From contig NZ_BNJJ01000031.1 of assembly GCF_016587435.1 (NCBI RefSeq), forward strand, positions 1 through 64,000: a stretch of DNA of 64,000 bases. The letters are read 5' to 3'. This document shows positions 9,143 to 17,872 of this stretch, in pieces (the first letter of the stretch is position 1; each line of letters opens with the position of its first letter). This DNA comes from Dictyobacter formicarum (GTDB taxonomy: Bacteria; Chloroflexota; Ktedonobacteria; Ktedonobacterales; Ktedonobacteraceae). Below the pieces are notes generated by a model. It had not been told where the DNA came from. It saw only the letters and a program-made list of their open reading frames with translations, and did no database searches. Both the position numbers and the translations under genes were made by a program.

Positions 9143-9338
9143 TTACAGGTATAGGTTTTTCAGGGGTTGCGCCCCTGAGGTCCCCTGATGCCGCCCTGCG
9201 GGTGGCACGGAGAGAGGAGGAGTTGGGGGCACAGCTTGATCATGCCCCCGGCATGCTCGCCAAACCCCCAGTCAAGGGGCTGGCCGCCCCTTGCATCCTC
9301 GCTTTCCTGGCGCAAATCTCAAAAACCTATACCTGTAA
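9143..9338. mobile_element. MITE-like element with 18-bp perfect terminal inverted repeats
   Basis: TTACAGGTATAGGTTTTT at 9143-9160 is exactly inverted at 9321-9338, and weaker matching continues inward to GCGCC. The 196-bp element holds no credible ORF, but has internal hairpins (CAGGGG/CCCCTG at 9161-9177; CAAGGGG...CCCCTTG near 9272-9293). GACGCCC lies directly left (9136-9142) and again six bases right of the element (9345-9351), suggestive of a target-site duplication or of insertion into an existing repeat. Its interior (about 9225-9300) recurs at 23844-23905 in the opposite orientation. Confidence 0.65.
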
Positions 9339-9344
9339 AGCTCG

Positions 9345-9480
9345 GACGCCCCCATATCTTTTTATTTATTGTGAAGTACGAAAAATACGCGTATACGCGT
9401 ATTTTTCGTACTTCACAATAAATAATTTTTTTGAGCGCCGCAGGCGCGAACAGTCAGGTGCCGAAGGCGCGAAACGCATG
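9345..9480 (+). repeat. Bipartite palindromic element, copy B
   Basis: Left block GACGCCCCCATATCTTTT (9345-9361), then a perfect loop-free 64-bp palindrome (9362-9425, centred on GTATAC), a T-run, and the right block (9433-9480): GAGCGCCGCAGGCGCGAA, CAGTCAGGTGCCGAAGGCG, CGCATG. The left block matches that of copy D; the right block matches copies A, C, D and G. Confidence 0.85.
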
Positions 9481-9735
9481 GTTTCAAACATTCTCAGATG
9501 GCATAATTTTAGCATATCTATGTGATTGATTAAAGTAAAATGAGCTGTTACCCTGGTAGAAAAGGAATGCGCGAGCAATAAATGAGAAAGAAACGTTCTC
9601 ATCGTCATCGTGATTGATCGACATTAGCCAAGATGTCCCATATGATTGCGCGTCAATAGCACATAAGCTAGAATAACTAGGGTCTCAGACTCACTATCAA
9701 GAACAAGATGGCAACCAACCAGTGCGGAGGGATGA

Positions 9736-10101
9736 ATGGTTGATTTAAAACAAATGCTAAGCCGCTTTTTATCAGTTCCAGGTGTCCGACAGGCTATCCT
9801 GGTTGGCCGCGATGGCCTGATGATCGAAGGTATGTCCCGTGAAGGAAAAGAAGACATAGAAGCGGTAGGCGCGATTGCAACGACAGGTTTTAGCGCCGCT
9901 GAGGCATTGGGACAAGAGATAGGGCGGGGAAGTACCGTCGGGTTGCTCTTAGAATATGAAAATGGATTAGTGAGTGTTGATCCCCTGGGTGATTTTGCCT
10001 TGTTGGTCACACTATCAGATAATGCCTCGAATATTGGTCGCGTACGCCATCTGGTTAAAGCGAGTCGCAATGAAATTCTTGAGGCCCTAGATATAGCTTA
10101 G
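9736..10101 (+). CDS. Roadblock/LC7 domain protein
   Basis: A 121-aa single-domain roadblock/LC7 protein (Mgl B-like) with the pattern of an N-terminal helix (LKQMLSRFLSVPGV), strand QAILVGRDGLMIEG, long helix with IATTGFSAAEALG, and strands TVGLLLEYENG and FALLVTL. Members of this family dimerise and act as GTPase-activating or scaffold partners of MglA-type small GTPases that set cell polarity or motility. It is the first gene of a three-gene operon ending in such a GTPase. GGAGGG lies just upstream of the ATG. Cytoplasmic. Confidence 0.85.
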   Translation: MVDLKQMLSRFLSVPGVRQAILVGRDGLMIEGMSREGKEDIEAVGAIATTGFSAAEALGQEIGRGSTVGLLLEYENGLVSVDPLGDFALLVTLSDNASNIGRVRHLVKASRNEILEALDIA

Positions 10102-10162
10102 CACAGCATAAAATGGTGTATTATACCTTATGCCAGACGTGTACACGGAGGGCGGCGCGTCC

Positions 10163-10657
10163 ATGGAACAATTAACAAATCTTATCATTTCTGATCGCGA
10201 ACTTGCTACAATTTCAACTGTGTTGCTGAAATTGATGAATGATACCAATGCTACATCGGCCATGCTGCTGGATAAAAGTGGTCAGGTTGTTGCGGTGCAA
10301 GGCACAGGTACACGTCGCAATGCAACAACACTTGGAGCTTTGCTAGCTGGTGTTTTTTCATCGTCGCGCGAAGTTGCGAAACTCCTGGATGAAAAGGACT
10401 TTCGTAATATTTTTCAGCAGGGGGTGCAGGAAAATATCTACACCACCATGGTCGAAGAGCAATGGCTCCTGGTGATAATTTTCGATAAACTAACTCATAT
10501 TGGCCTGGTCAAAGTTCTTTCGAAGAAAGCTTCTGATGAACTTGGGCGCATTTTGGAACGTGTGCGTACCGATACCACGCGCACCAAATCTTCTGTGCTC
10601 AACCTTCAGTTTCGCTCATCTGTTGAAGATACCATCGATCTGCTTTTCCGCGATTAG
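10163..10657 (+). CDS. Second roadblock/LC7-like protein of the MglA operon
   Basis: A 164-aa protein with a roadblock-like fold: TSAMLLDKSGQVVAVQGTG (sensor strand pair), helix TTLGALLAGVFSSSREVAKLL, and strands NIYTTMVEEQWLLVIIFD and IGLVKVLSKKA. It is longer than its neighbour, with a C-terminal helical tail. ATG 10163 is preferred over 10130 because GGAGGG (about 10146) precedes it. The stop is 15 bases from the GTPase start, so the two are likely co-translated. It may form a heterodimer with the first roadblock protein; this is an inference from operon structure. Confidence 0.8.
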   Translation: MEQLTNLIISDRELATISTVLLKLMNDTNATSAMLLDKSGQVVAVQGTGTRRNATTLGALLAGVFSSSREVAKLLDEKDFRNIFQQGVQENIYTTMVEEQWLLVIIFDKLTHIGLVKVLSKKASDELGRILERVRTDTTRTKSSVLNLQFRSSVEDTIDLLFRD

Positions 10658-10672
10658 AGGAACCTGTCTTTT

Positions 10673-11248
10673 ATGGCTCTCATCAACATTGCTACCCATG
10701 AGATCCACTGTAAGATTGTGTATTACGGGATTGGATACTGTGGGAAGACGACGAATTTGCAGCACGTGCATAGGAGCATCAACCCCAATGCCCGCGGTGA
10801 TATGCTCTCTATCGCTACGGAGACAGAGCGTACTCTGTTCTTCGATTTTCTGCCTTTAGACCTTGGAACGGTGCATGGTTTTCGCACGCGTTTCCACCTG
10901 TACACAGTGCCGGGGCAAATCCTTTACGAACGCACACGCCTGGCCGTCTTAAATGGTGCTGACGGTATCGTGTTTGTCACGGATTCGCAGGCCGAAAAAT
11001 TTGAGGAAAATGTCCAAAGCATTTCTGAGCTTGAGATGAATATGCGTCGGATTGGCAAAGACATGACGACATTTCCTCTAGTCATGCAATGGAATAAGCG
11101 TGACATGCCCAATGCTCTACCGGTTCCCGTATTGGAGCGCTATCTCAATCGCCGCCGTGTTCCCAGTTTTGAAGCCATCGCGTCCGATGGTCGGGGCGTC
11201 TTTGCAACGCTGCGGGCTATTAGCAAAAACGTGATGGCGCAATTATAA
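10673..11248 (+). CDS. MglA-like small Ras-superfamily GTPase
   Basis: GTP-binding switch protein of 191 aa. P-loop GIGYCGKTTN (residues 19-28), switch II TVPGQ (the DxxG Asp replaced by TVPG as in MglA proteins), a FVTDSQ strand, and the base-specificity motif WNKRDMP. MglA in Myxococcus marks the leading cell pole and is regulated by MglB, a roadblock protein; here two roadblock genes precede it. The phosphate-loop Cys is at GYCGKT. AGAGGAACC precedes the ATG. In a filamentous Chloroflexota the role could be polarity, gliding or signalling; that is inference. Confidence 0.9.
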   Translation: MALINIATHEIHCKIVYYGIGYCGKTTNLQHVHRSINPNARGDMLSIATETERTLFFDFLPLDLGTVHGFRTRFHLYTVPGQILYERTRLAVLNGADGIVFVTDSQAEKFEENVQSISELEMNMRRIGKDMTTFPLVMQWNKRDMPNALPVPVLERYLNRRRVPSFEAIASDGRGVFATLRAISKNVMAQL

Positions 11249-11336
11249 TATTTATGTCTATTATGTTCTGGTGACAATTACTTAGTAGAAAGGGGGAGAG
11301 GATATCGCGCTGCTTGATCCTGGCCTGCAACATATT

Positions 11337-12209
11337 GTGCCGGCTATTTCTATTTTTGGTCTGGATTTTACCAGTGCCCCCTCTTCCCGCAAACCCATTA
11401 CCTGTGCTGTATGCCGCCTGGAGGAGACCACCCTCAGCATACAAACATGCCTCTCATTTGCTCAATTCGACACTTTCGAACAATTTTTGCAGCAGCCTGG
11501 ACCCTGGTTGCTGGCCTGTGATTTTCCCTTTGGGCAACCCCGGCAGTTAATCGATAATCTCGGCTGGCCCCGGTCCTGGCCCGATTATGTAGCTACCGTA
11601 CATTCGATGGGCAAGGCCCTCTTCAATCAGACCATGATTTCTTATAGCAGGAAGAGGCCGGCTGGCGAAAAATTGCATTTGAGGCTAGCCGACAAGCTAG
11701 CTGGTGCTATCAGTCCAATGATGATGTACCGGGTCCCGGTCGGGAAGATGTTCTTTGAGGGCGCGCCGCGTCTGCTACAGTCCGGCGTAAGTGTGCTTCC
11801 CTGCTATCCACGAGCAGATGAGCGGCTGGTTGTAGAAGGCTATCCCGCCCTGGTCGCACGGCGCTGGTTAGGGAAACGTAGCTACAAAAGCGATGAGCGG
11901 GCTCGCCAGACGTTAGAGCACCGACAGGCTCGGCTGGAGCTGGTTGAGGCAATCTGCTCTCCCGCTTTGCGCACGATATATGGTGTGCAGGTGCAACTGG
12001 CAGCGAACATGCGCGAGCGACTGATTGATGACCCAATGGCCGATCAGCTTGATGCGGCCCTTTGTGCGATCCAGGCAGCCTGGGCCTATGGTCAGCGTCA
12101 TCAACACTATGGTATCCCGTCGGGATTTGAATTAGATGGCTGGATCGTGGATCCATTACTCCTCCAACTTTTCGGAACCGAATACGGCAAAAATGGAATG
12201 GCTCGTTAG
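11337..12209 (+). CDS. DUF429 family protein (predicted RNase H-fold)
   Basis: A 290-aa protein with DUF429 hallmarks: GLDFTSAPS near the N-terminus, ACDFPFG, EGYPALVAR, and DQLDAALCAIQAAWA near the C-terminus. The conserved acidic residues suggest an RNase H-like fold; biochemical function is not established. Start is uncertain: GTG 11337 has no SD, whereas AGGGGGAGAG at 11291-11300 lies nine bases before an in-frame CTG at 11310, which would add nine residues. The stop codon at 12207-12209 abuts palindromic repeat D (12211). 88 bp downstream of the MglA operon. Confidence 0.75.
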   Translation: MPAISIFGLDFTSAPSSRKPITCAVCRLEETTLSIQTCLSFAQFDTFEQFLQQPGPWLLACDFPFGQPRQLIDNLGWPRSWPDYVATVHSMGKALFNQTMISYSRKRPAGEKLHLRLADKLAGAISPMMMYRVPVGKMFFEGAPRLLQSGVSVLPCYPRADERLVVEGYPALVARRWLGKRSYKSDERARQTLEHRQARLELVEAICSPALRTIYGVQVQLAANMRERLIDDPMADQLDAALCAIQAAWAYGQRHQHYGIPSGFELDGWIVDPLLLQLFGTEYGKNGMAR

Positions 12210-12210
12210 C

Positions 12211-12382
12211 CAGGGGTCGAAGACACGAACAGCATGCTATTCGTGTCTTCGACCCCTGACGGTTCGCGCCTACGGCGCTCAAAACGTTTTATGGTTTGTT
12301 GCAGAACGTGCGCATCCGCGCACGTTCTGCAACAAACCATAAAAAGAGAATGGGGACGTCAGCGCCCCCTGGCTGGCGTGTC
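12211..12382 (-). repeat. Bipartite palindromic element, copy D, with a second palindrome
   Basis: Read on the minus strand: left block (GACGTCCCCATTCTCTTTT, about 12342-12359), palindrome of 27-bp arms with loop ATCC (12287-12344), junction CGTTTT, then right block GAGCGCCGTAGGCGCGAA, CCGTCAGGGGTCGAAG, AGCATGCTG (12285-12231). The distal part of the right block is itself one arm of a second inverted repeat, 12211-12258 (19-bp arms, loop around AGCATGCT). The outer block at 12355-12382 matches 9109-9142. Confidence 0.85.
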
Positions 12383-12432
12383 ATCGGGATCGGATAGTGG
12401 TGTTAATGAAACACGCTCACAGCACTTTTCAT

Positions 12433-14910
12433 CTATAGTTCTATCATCGCTTGTCGTATTTTCTGCATCGCTAGTTCTAGCGACGACTGTTTTGAGAAGA
12501 TCATAGGCTCTCCTATTTTTACCCATATGCGCTTTCTTTTCTTGGGAATATTTTCAAGTAGCGCCGCGTCCATTGGAGGAAATATTTCCCGGTAAGAAGG
12601 ATCAATTTTAATGGGTACAACAGGAGCATGCATATGCGTAGCAATAAAGCCGATGCCAGACTTAAATGGCTGCAATGTGCCATCCTTAGAAATGCCGCCT
12701 TCGGGAGCGATTAATATCGAAAAGCCGTTATCCAGAAATTCTCCCATCAGTTCAAACGAAGCTTTGATATTATGCCTGGTATCAAAAGGAAAGCCACCAC
12801 CCCAAAACTCCACAAAAAATTGCCTCCACTCTTGCCATAAATCCTGCGTGGCAGCTATGACCAGCTTGCGACGTATAGATAATGGTAAAGCACGCAACAC
12901 ACACACTGCATCCATAATCCCCATGTGGTTGAAGTAAAAGATCGCTGGCAGCTCTAAATTAACCAGGTTTTCTTTTCCGCTGATTTCCAGTGGAACAAAC
13001 AGGGAGTGGAGCGGGAATATCAGCATGGTTTGTAGCAAAACTCGCGTACGTACAAGCAAAGGTGTGTAATTTAAAGCATGAAACGGGGGTCCCTCAGGTA
13101 CAACTTCCGCGTTTTCAATGAGTTCTCTTAGCTGCGAAACCGTAGTGTGCTCAGTAATCTCTGTTTCTGCAACCGTCACCCCTAAATCCTGTTCAATTAA
13201 AGAGAGCAGTTCAACCCTTTGTAACGAGTCCAGTGCCAGATCAGTTGTTAAAACATCTGTTTCTTTGATCCGCGACACTGGGATTTTTTTGCTTTGAGCG
13301 ATCAGCGAGCGGAGCTTGTCGTCTTCTGATATCTGCACCGCTGCCAACGTTTCTTTGCGTCCCTCAATCGCGTTGGCAACTTTCCGGCGATCTATCTTTA
13401 GAATAGGAGTCCGTGGAAAATCATCGTGTCTCCACAAACTCCATTCCAAAATTTGCTCGTGGGAAGAAAGTTTTTGGTTCACTTGCCGCACAATCTCATC
13501 CAGTTCTTGCGGATACCTGGTGATTATGGCAGCGTGTACTCTTTCCCCTTGCTCTCTTTGTACACCAACTACACAGGATTCGAGCACAAGCGGATGGGCG
13601 TTCAGCTGGTTCTCAATATCTTCTGGATAAACCTTCTCGCCTCCGGGTAAAACAATTCTCAATGCTTCGCGGCCAGTTATATACAGGTATCCCTCTGCAT
13701 CAAAACTTCCGATATCGCCCGTTCTATACCATCCTTCAGTAAAGGCCTGCTGCGTCTTCGGCATATCTTGAAAATAGCCAGCAGATACGTTCGGACCTCG
13801 GGCAATAATTTCATGTGTTGTAGGATTGATCTGTATATGTGTTCCTGGCAACGCTTTTCCCACTGACCCTTGACGTTTCGCAAACGGGGTATTGATGGTC
13901 AAAACGGCGGTGGTCTCCGTAGCTCCATATCCTTCATAGATCACAATGCCAGTATTTTCCCACTTTTGGGCGAGCTTGCTGTTTAATGGCGCAGATCCGC
14001 AGCCGAAAAATTGGAAATGTTTCCCCAGCCGTTGCCGGAATGGATAAAAAATACACCTTCGCAAGCGTATGGGAAGCAATGAAGCGATGCTTTGAAGCAT
14101 TGACCATATTCTTTGCGCACCGCTTTTCTCTATTTCACGTTCGATGCCGGTCATAAGTAGTTGCAGAAATTGCGGAACAACGAAGGCGGTAGTAATCCTA
14201 TGCTTTCGCAGTGTGCTAATAATGGTGGCCGGGTTTATGCGTTCAAGGTAGGTCACGGCACTGCCAAATTGGAAGACCGCCAAAAGATCAACCACCTGTT
14301 CAAATGCATGAGAAAGTGGTAAGAGCGACAGCGTTCTATACTTTTGTTTAAATGGGAACGTCTGGCACAGAGCGGACACATTGGCTAAAAAATTGCGGTG
14401 GGTCAACTGCACCCCCTTTGGGGTGCCTGTCGTACCGGACGTAAAGGCGATTTCTGCGAGATCATCAGGAGCTACTTCGGGAGCCTCCTCAAGTTCGGGT
14501 AATGGCTGCACCAGCTCAATCAAATCTTCAAGATAGCAGGTATGTGCTACTGGAGGTGGAAAACTGCCCGCTATAATCTTGCTTTTAAAACCAAATTTAC
14601 AGCCAGCGGTAGCTATAAACAACTGGCGCGTTTCTTCAGTTGTGCGGATGTCAATTGGCACGACTATTATGCCAAGTATCCAGCAGGCGAAATACAGAAT
14701 GGGATATTCGGGCATATTTGGCGCCCAGATGACAACTGTATCACCCTTTTTTAGCCCGTATGATTTCAAGAGAGTGGCGGTTTTTAAAGCAAGGGAGTGG
14801 ACATCAGCGAAGCTAAATTTTTCTGTCCGGAAGCCTCGTTTGATTTCATATGCGATGCGTGCATTATGCTGGAGTGAATATGTTCTGAGAAATTGCCCCA
14901 GATTGTTCAT
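12433..14910 (-). CDS. Fused acyl-CoA/ACP ligase - acyl carrier domain - PlsC acyltransferase
   Basis: An 825-aa three-domain protein. Residues 1-520: ANL-type adenylating enzyme with FTSGTTGTPKGVQLTH (P-loop), YEGYGATET, YRTGDIGSFDAEGYL and the catalytic-lysine region ILKIDRRKV. Around residues 530-610: acyl-carrier domain with the phosphopantetheine serine in LALDSLQRVEL. Residues about 640-825: PlsC-like acyltransferase with NHMGIMD (HX4D) and APEGGISKDG. Predicted to activate a fatty acid, load it on its own carrier domain and transfer it to a lysophospholipid or glycerol acceptor. ATG 14910 has GAGGAGAT upstream; an upstream in-frame ATG at 14934 overlaps that SD. Resembles E. coli Aas but with reversed order and a built-in carrier. 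Confidence 0.85.
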   Translation of the reverse strand: MNNLGQFLRTYSLQHNARIAYEIKRGFRTEKFSFADVHSLALKTATLLKSYGLKKGDTVVIWAPNMPEYPILYFACWILGIIVVPIDIRTTEETRQLFIATAGCKFGFKSKIIAGSFPPPVAHTCYLEDLIELVQPLPELEEAPEVAPDDLAEIAFTSGTTGTPKGVQLTHRNFLANVSALCQTFPFKQKYRTLSLLPLSHAFEQVVDLLAVFQFGSAVTYLERINPATIISTLRKHRITTAFVVPQFLQLLMTGIEREIEKSGAQRIWSMLQSIASLLPIRLRRCIFYPFRQRLGKHFQFFGCGSAPLNSKLAQKWENTGIVIYEGYGATETTAVLTINTPFAKRQGSVGKALPGTHIQINPTTHEIIARGPNVSAGYFQDMPKTQQAFTEGWYRTGDIGSFDAEGYLYITGREALRIVLPGGEKVYPEDIENQLNAHPLVLESCVVGVQREQGERVHAAIITRYPQELDEIVRQVNQKLSSHEQILEWSLWRHDDFPRTPILKIDRRKVANAIEGRKETLAAVQISEDDKLRSLIAQSKKIPVSRIKETDVLTTDLALDSLQRVELLSLIEQDLGVTVAETEITEHTTVSQLRELIENAEVVPEGPPFHALNYTPLLVRTRVLLQTMLIFPLHSLFVPLEISGKENLVNLELPAIFYFNHMGIMDAVCVLRALPLSIRRKLVIAATQDLWQEWRQFFVEFWGGGFPFDTRHNIKASFELMGEFLDNGFSILIAPEGGISKDGTLQPFKSGIGFIATHMHAPVVPIKIDPSYREIFPPMDAALLENIPKKRKRIWVKIGEPMIFSKQSSLELAMQKIRQAMIEL

Positions 14911-15130
14911 GAGTATATCTCCTCTGGAACGCATTCCAAATAAATAAATAAAAATGTAGCGGCAGATAACCTGTTGGCAAAGCTAGCGATTGTTTTTTTG
15001 TAACGGCCGCATGGTCATCCACTCTCCTGAACTGTAAGAAGACTACCTATCAACTATTACAATACCATCTCGAATACCATCTCGGTGGCCATACACTATA
15101 AAAAATCGACATGATAGTTGATATTGGAGA

Positions 15131-16072
15131 CTAGAGTAGTACGCTGATGATGCCCCCGAGCGTCACCAATACCCCGATTACAGTCATCAGGGACGGTATA
15201 TCATGGAGAAAGATGACGCTCAATATAATGCCCATAGTCACTTCCTGAGTCGCGATCAGGTTGGCATAAGTGGCGTGAACTCTACGCAAGGCGGCGTTGT
15301 AGAGGGTATGTCCCAGTCCCAGGGGGAAGATGCCAAGCGCACAGACCGCAGCAATGGCTGGCAGGGGGTAGGTGTGTTTAAAGGCGAAGAATAGTGTTAC
15401 TGGCAATAGCCAGAGGGCAGCCAGGCCATAGACGTGTGTCGTATAGCGAAACAGAGGATGGCGCTCACGCTCACTACGTCCCACGATGGAATAGATGCCA
15501 TAGCAGAGTCCTGACAGTAGGGCCAGGCCATCGCCCAGGACCATACACTGTCCATTGAGTGAGCAACTGGTATAATGTGGCTCAAAGCCAGCCATAATGG
15601 CGACACCCACCACCGCGATTAACATACCTAGCAACTTACGCAAGGGCAGCGACTCACGCAGAAAAAGGGCCGAAAAGAGCGTCACAAAGATCGGCGAGGT
15701 ATAGGTCAAGGCCAGGCTATGGGCGGTTGTTGTATAGTTTAGCGAGGCGATATAGGAAAAGAAATGCAGCGCTGTTACCAGTCCGTAGAGGAGAAAACGT
15801 GGAAACTCCTGCAAACGGATGCGCATTTTTTGTCGCGCCAGAAAGCCCAGTACCGCCACCAGCAGCGCCGCAATGGCCAGGCGCCAGAAAGCGATCTCAA
15901 CCGCGTGAAAAGGTTGCGACCAACGAATAAAGACCGGACTGGTCGCGAAAAATAAAACGGCCACCACAACATACAGCAATCCCCCGCGCTGCGTTGAGAC
16001 TGAAGGTCCCTGCGGTGAAGTGTCATGTTGAGTGTGTTTGTCCATAGAGCCAGTTGATTTCGCTTTCATCAT
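15131..16072 (-). CDS. EamA/DMT-superfamily transporter
   Basis: A 313-aa membrane protein with about ten hydrophobic helices forming two EamA repeats (first begins YVVVAVLFFATSPVFIRWS, second near LALLSGLCYGIYSIVG). Drug/metabolite exporters of this type move amino acids, nucleosides or other small molecules; the substrate is unknown. The start ATGATG at 16072 lies 11 bp after the upstream HAD gene's stop, with no clear SD, so it is probably translated by coupling. Confidence 0.88.
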   Translation of the reverse strand: MMKAKSTGSMDKHTQHDTSPQGPSVSTQRGGLLYVVVAVLFFATSPVFIRWSQPFHAVEIAFWRLAIAALLVAVLGFLARQKMRIRLQEFPRFLLYGLVTALHFFSYIASLNYTTTAHSLALTYTSPIFVTLFSALFLRESLPLRKLLGMLIAVVGVAIMAGFEPHYTSCSLNGQCMVLGDGLALLSGLCYGIYSIVGRSERERHPLFRYTTHVYGLAALWLLPVTLFFAFKHTYPLPAIAAVCALGIFPLGLGHTLYNAALRRVHATYANLIATQEVTMGIILSVIFLHDIPSLMTVIGVLVTLGGIISVLL

Positions 16073-16083
16073 CGCGATTCTAT

Positions 16084-16548
16084 TTAGCCACGTAGGGTAG
16101 CGATCAGACGATCAGGTTTCAAGAGGAGATCCATCGCCTGCAGAGGTCCGGCCGCAACGATATCGGCCCCCTGCAGTGTTTTAGTGGCTATTCCCTCAGG
16201 AGTCACGATGACAACTCCAATTGCCGCCAGGCGTAGCATACTGGCATCATTCACTCCATTGCCAAAAGCAATCACAGAAGCTGGCCCTAGATTCTGGACG
16301 TAGCGCATCTTTTCATCGCCACGATGTATCTCATGGATGGGAAAGCCTAGCATGCTTTGAATGGCTGCCAGATTGCCATAGGTGTTAGCAGTGACCAGGT
16401 GGATGGTAATGTGTTCTGAAAGCTTCTGTAGTTTTTCGCCTGTTCCCTGAATCGGCGTACCATCTACGGCGAGGGTACCATTCACATCAAAGACTGCGTG
16501 TTGCAGCTCAATCACACCTCTTTGGGGAATATCAATTCTAATAGCCAA
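16084..16548 (-). CDS. HAD-family hydrolase-like protein, soluble P-type ATPase subgroup
   Basis: A 154-aa HAD-fold protein. Motif I is FDVNGTLA (third-position Asp replaced by Asn), motif III/IV is AFGNGVNDASML. The short length without cap and the NGTLA motif match soluble P-type-ATPase-like HAD proteins, in which N for the general-acid Asp may reduce or change phosphatase activity. The start is TTG 16548, with GGGAG about nine bases upstream. Operonic with the EamA transporter. Confidence 0.8.
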   Translation of the reverse strand: MAIRIDIPQRGVIELQHAVFDVNGTLAVDGTPIQGTGEKLQKLSEHITIHLVTANTYGNLAAIQSMLGFPIHEIHRGDEKMRYVQNLGPASVIAFGNGVNDASMLRLAAIGVVIVTPEGIATKTLQGADIVAAGPLQAMDLLLKPDRLIATLRG

Positions 16549-16711
16549 GTGCTTACTTCTCCCTCAATTATTGATTTTGTCTAAGCATAACGTACCGAAG
16601 GACTGCGTGCAAGTTCTAAATAATCTGATGTAAGCTACGTTGCCGTTACTACGCTCGATAATGTTGGCACGAAGGCAAGTGGTTTTCAATACCTATATAA
16701 GTATACGTTAC

Positions 16712-16759
16712 AAAAATGATGAAACGCCAGAAACAATATTCTAACGTTTCATCATTTTT
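16712..16759 (-). terminator. Intrinsic terminator downstream of the GlsB/YeaQ-like gene
   Basis: AAAAATGATGAAACG (16712-16726) pairs with CGTTTCATCATTTTT (16745-16759), giving T-runs on both strands. Confidence 0.8.
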
Positions 16760-16847
16760 CAAGGATTAGGGTATAGATTATACGTTCTTTGAGTGGAACT
16801 ATGAAGCTTACGCTTCGATCAGATGTAAAGTGAGATATGTCATAGAG

Positions 16848-17201
16848 CTAGAAAAAGCGGCGGCGACGGCGTGGGCGACGCACATAGCTGCTACGGCGAT
16901 GATAGTAGCGTTCGTAGCTCGGACGATAAACGCGGCGATAAGCCAGCCCACTCCAGAGAGCTACAAAGATAGCGGCTACCAACAACGATGTTAGCAAAGG
17001 AGCCCCTCCGATATAGAGATCATTTGAGAAGTGCAGGCCTAGCAGCCCCACCACAATGATCATACCAATAAAACCGATAATGGTTGCGCCAAGGATACCA
17101 TCAGGGGCGCGACGGCGAGCTATCATTTCACCAATAAAGCCACCGATTAAAGCGATAATCAGCCAGACGATGAAATCTCCAATCGTAAAATTGAAGTGCA
17201 T
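16848..17201 (-). CDS. GlsB/YeaQ/YmgE-family small membrane protein
   Basis: A 117-aa protein with three hydrophobic helices. The family pattern G-x-I-G-E-x-I-A-R (GGFIGEMIARR), GILGATIIGFIGMIIVVGLLG is clear. The C-terminus is extremely basic and aromatic (repeated Tyr-Arg, ending RRPRRRRRFF), unusual for the family and possibly binding anionic lipid, polysaccharide or nucleic acid. GGAGG lies upstream of the ATG. The family is stress-associated in other bacteria; function unproven. Confidence 0.85.
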   Translation of the reverse strand: MHFNFTIGDFIVWLIIALIGGFIGEMIARRRAPDGILGATIIGFIGMIIVVGLLGLHFSNDLYIGGAPLLTSLLVAAIFVALWSGLAYRRVYRPSYERYYHRRSSYVRRPRRRRRFF

Positions 17202-17374
17202 ATACTAACCTCCTTGTCGGCTTGTTTATATAATTCCAGTTGTTTTTAGTACGTATTGTCTAGCTTTTTCGCTTCAATCGACTAAAAGATTAAGCTGGAA
17301 AAGAACAAGCTGGTTGGGATTGCGTAGATCCACGCAATCCAACACATAGAGGAAGTAGTTTAATGTACTGGCTC

Positions 17375-17812
17375 TCAACTAATAGCGTACAGGCGCGGAG
17401 ATTGTGTTCTCAACATCTCTTTGGTGACGCCCATACCTGCCAGTGTCAAAGCAGCTGAGAGGCGAATCGCCCGTGAACAGTGTGGTTGCTGAGAGAGTTT
17501 CTGTAATAGTGGAATCGCGAACGAGTCCTGTAGTTGTGTTAAAAGCCAAACGACTGCCTCGCGTTCAACGGCATCAGTGCGCTGGAGTGAACGGACAAGC
17601 TGTGTGGTAAAGTGTTTGCCATATTGAGCCCGGCATAGGTGCAGGCGATAATGGAGATCACTGGTTGAAAGGGTACTATTATTGGTCAGGTCAATTAACT
17701 CGTGGATCTTACTGTGAAGATTTTTACGAGACTCAAGCTCTACAACGTTCCAATTGGCATCTTCCTGTGCGAGTTTGACAGATTGGAGCGGCCTGGCGTC
17801 CCATCTTTCCAT
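17375..17812 (-). CDS. Conserved hypothetical protein, HEAT-repeat-like
   Basis: A 145-aa all-helical protein. The C-terminal half (VEREAVVWLLTQLQDSFAIPLLQKLSQQ, CSRAIRLSAALTLAGMG) has the paired-helix rhythm and Leu/Ala spacing of HEAT/PBS-lyase repeats. No catalytic motif is seen. ATG 17812 follows AAAGGAC at nine bases; an in-frame TTG lies three bases earlier. It is 60 bp downstream of the DUF402 gene and probably co-transcribed with it. Confidence 0.6.
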   Translation of the reverse strand: MERWDARPLQSVKLAQEDANWNVVELESRKNLHSKIHELIDLTNNSTLSTSDLHYRLHLCRAQYGKHFTTQLVRSLQRTDAVEREAVVWLLTQLQDSFAIPLLQKLSQQPHCSRAIRLSAALTLAGMGVTKEMLRTQSPRLYAIS

Positions 17813-17872
17813 CAAGATATGTCCTTTCAGGGCATTGGTCTGGCCCTTGCTGCTGATAAAACAAACAACTTG

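Noticed and set aside
9366..9608. 80-codon minus-strand frame across palindrome B
   Set aside because: Its sequence is produced by translating the palindrome and conserved block; no SD, no relatives beyond the other repeat copies.
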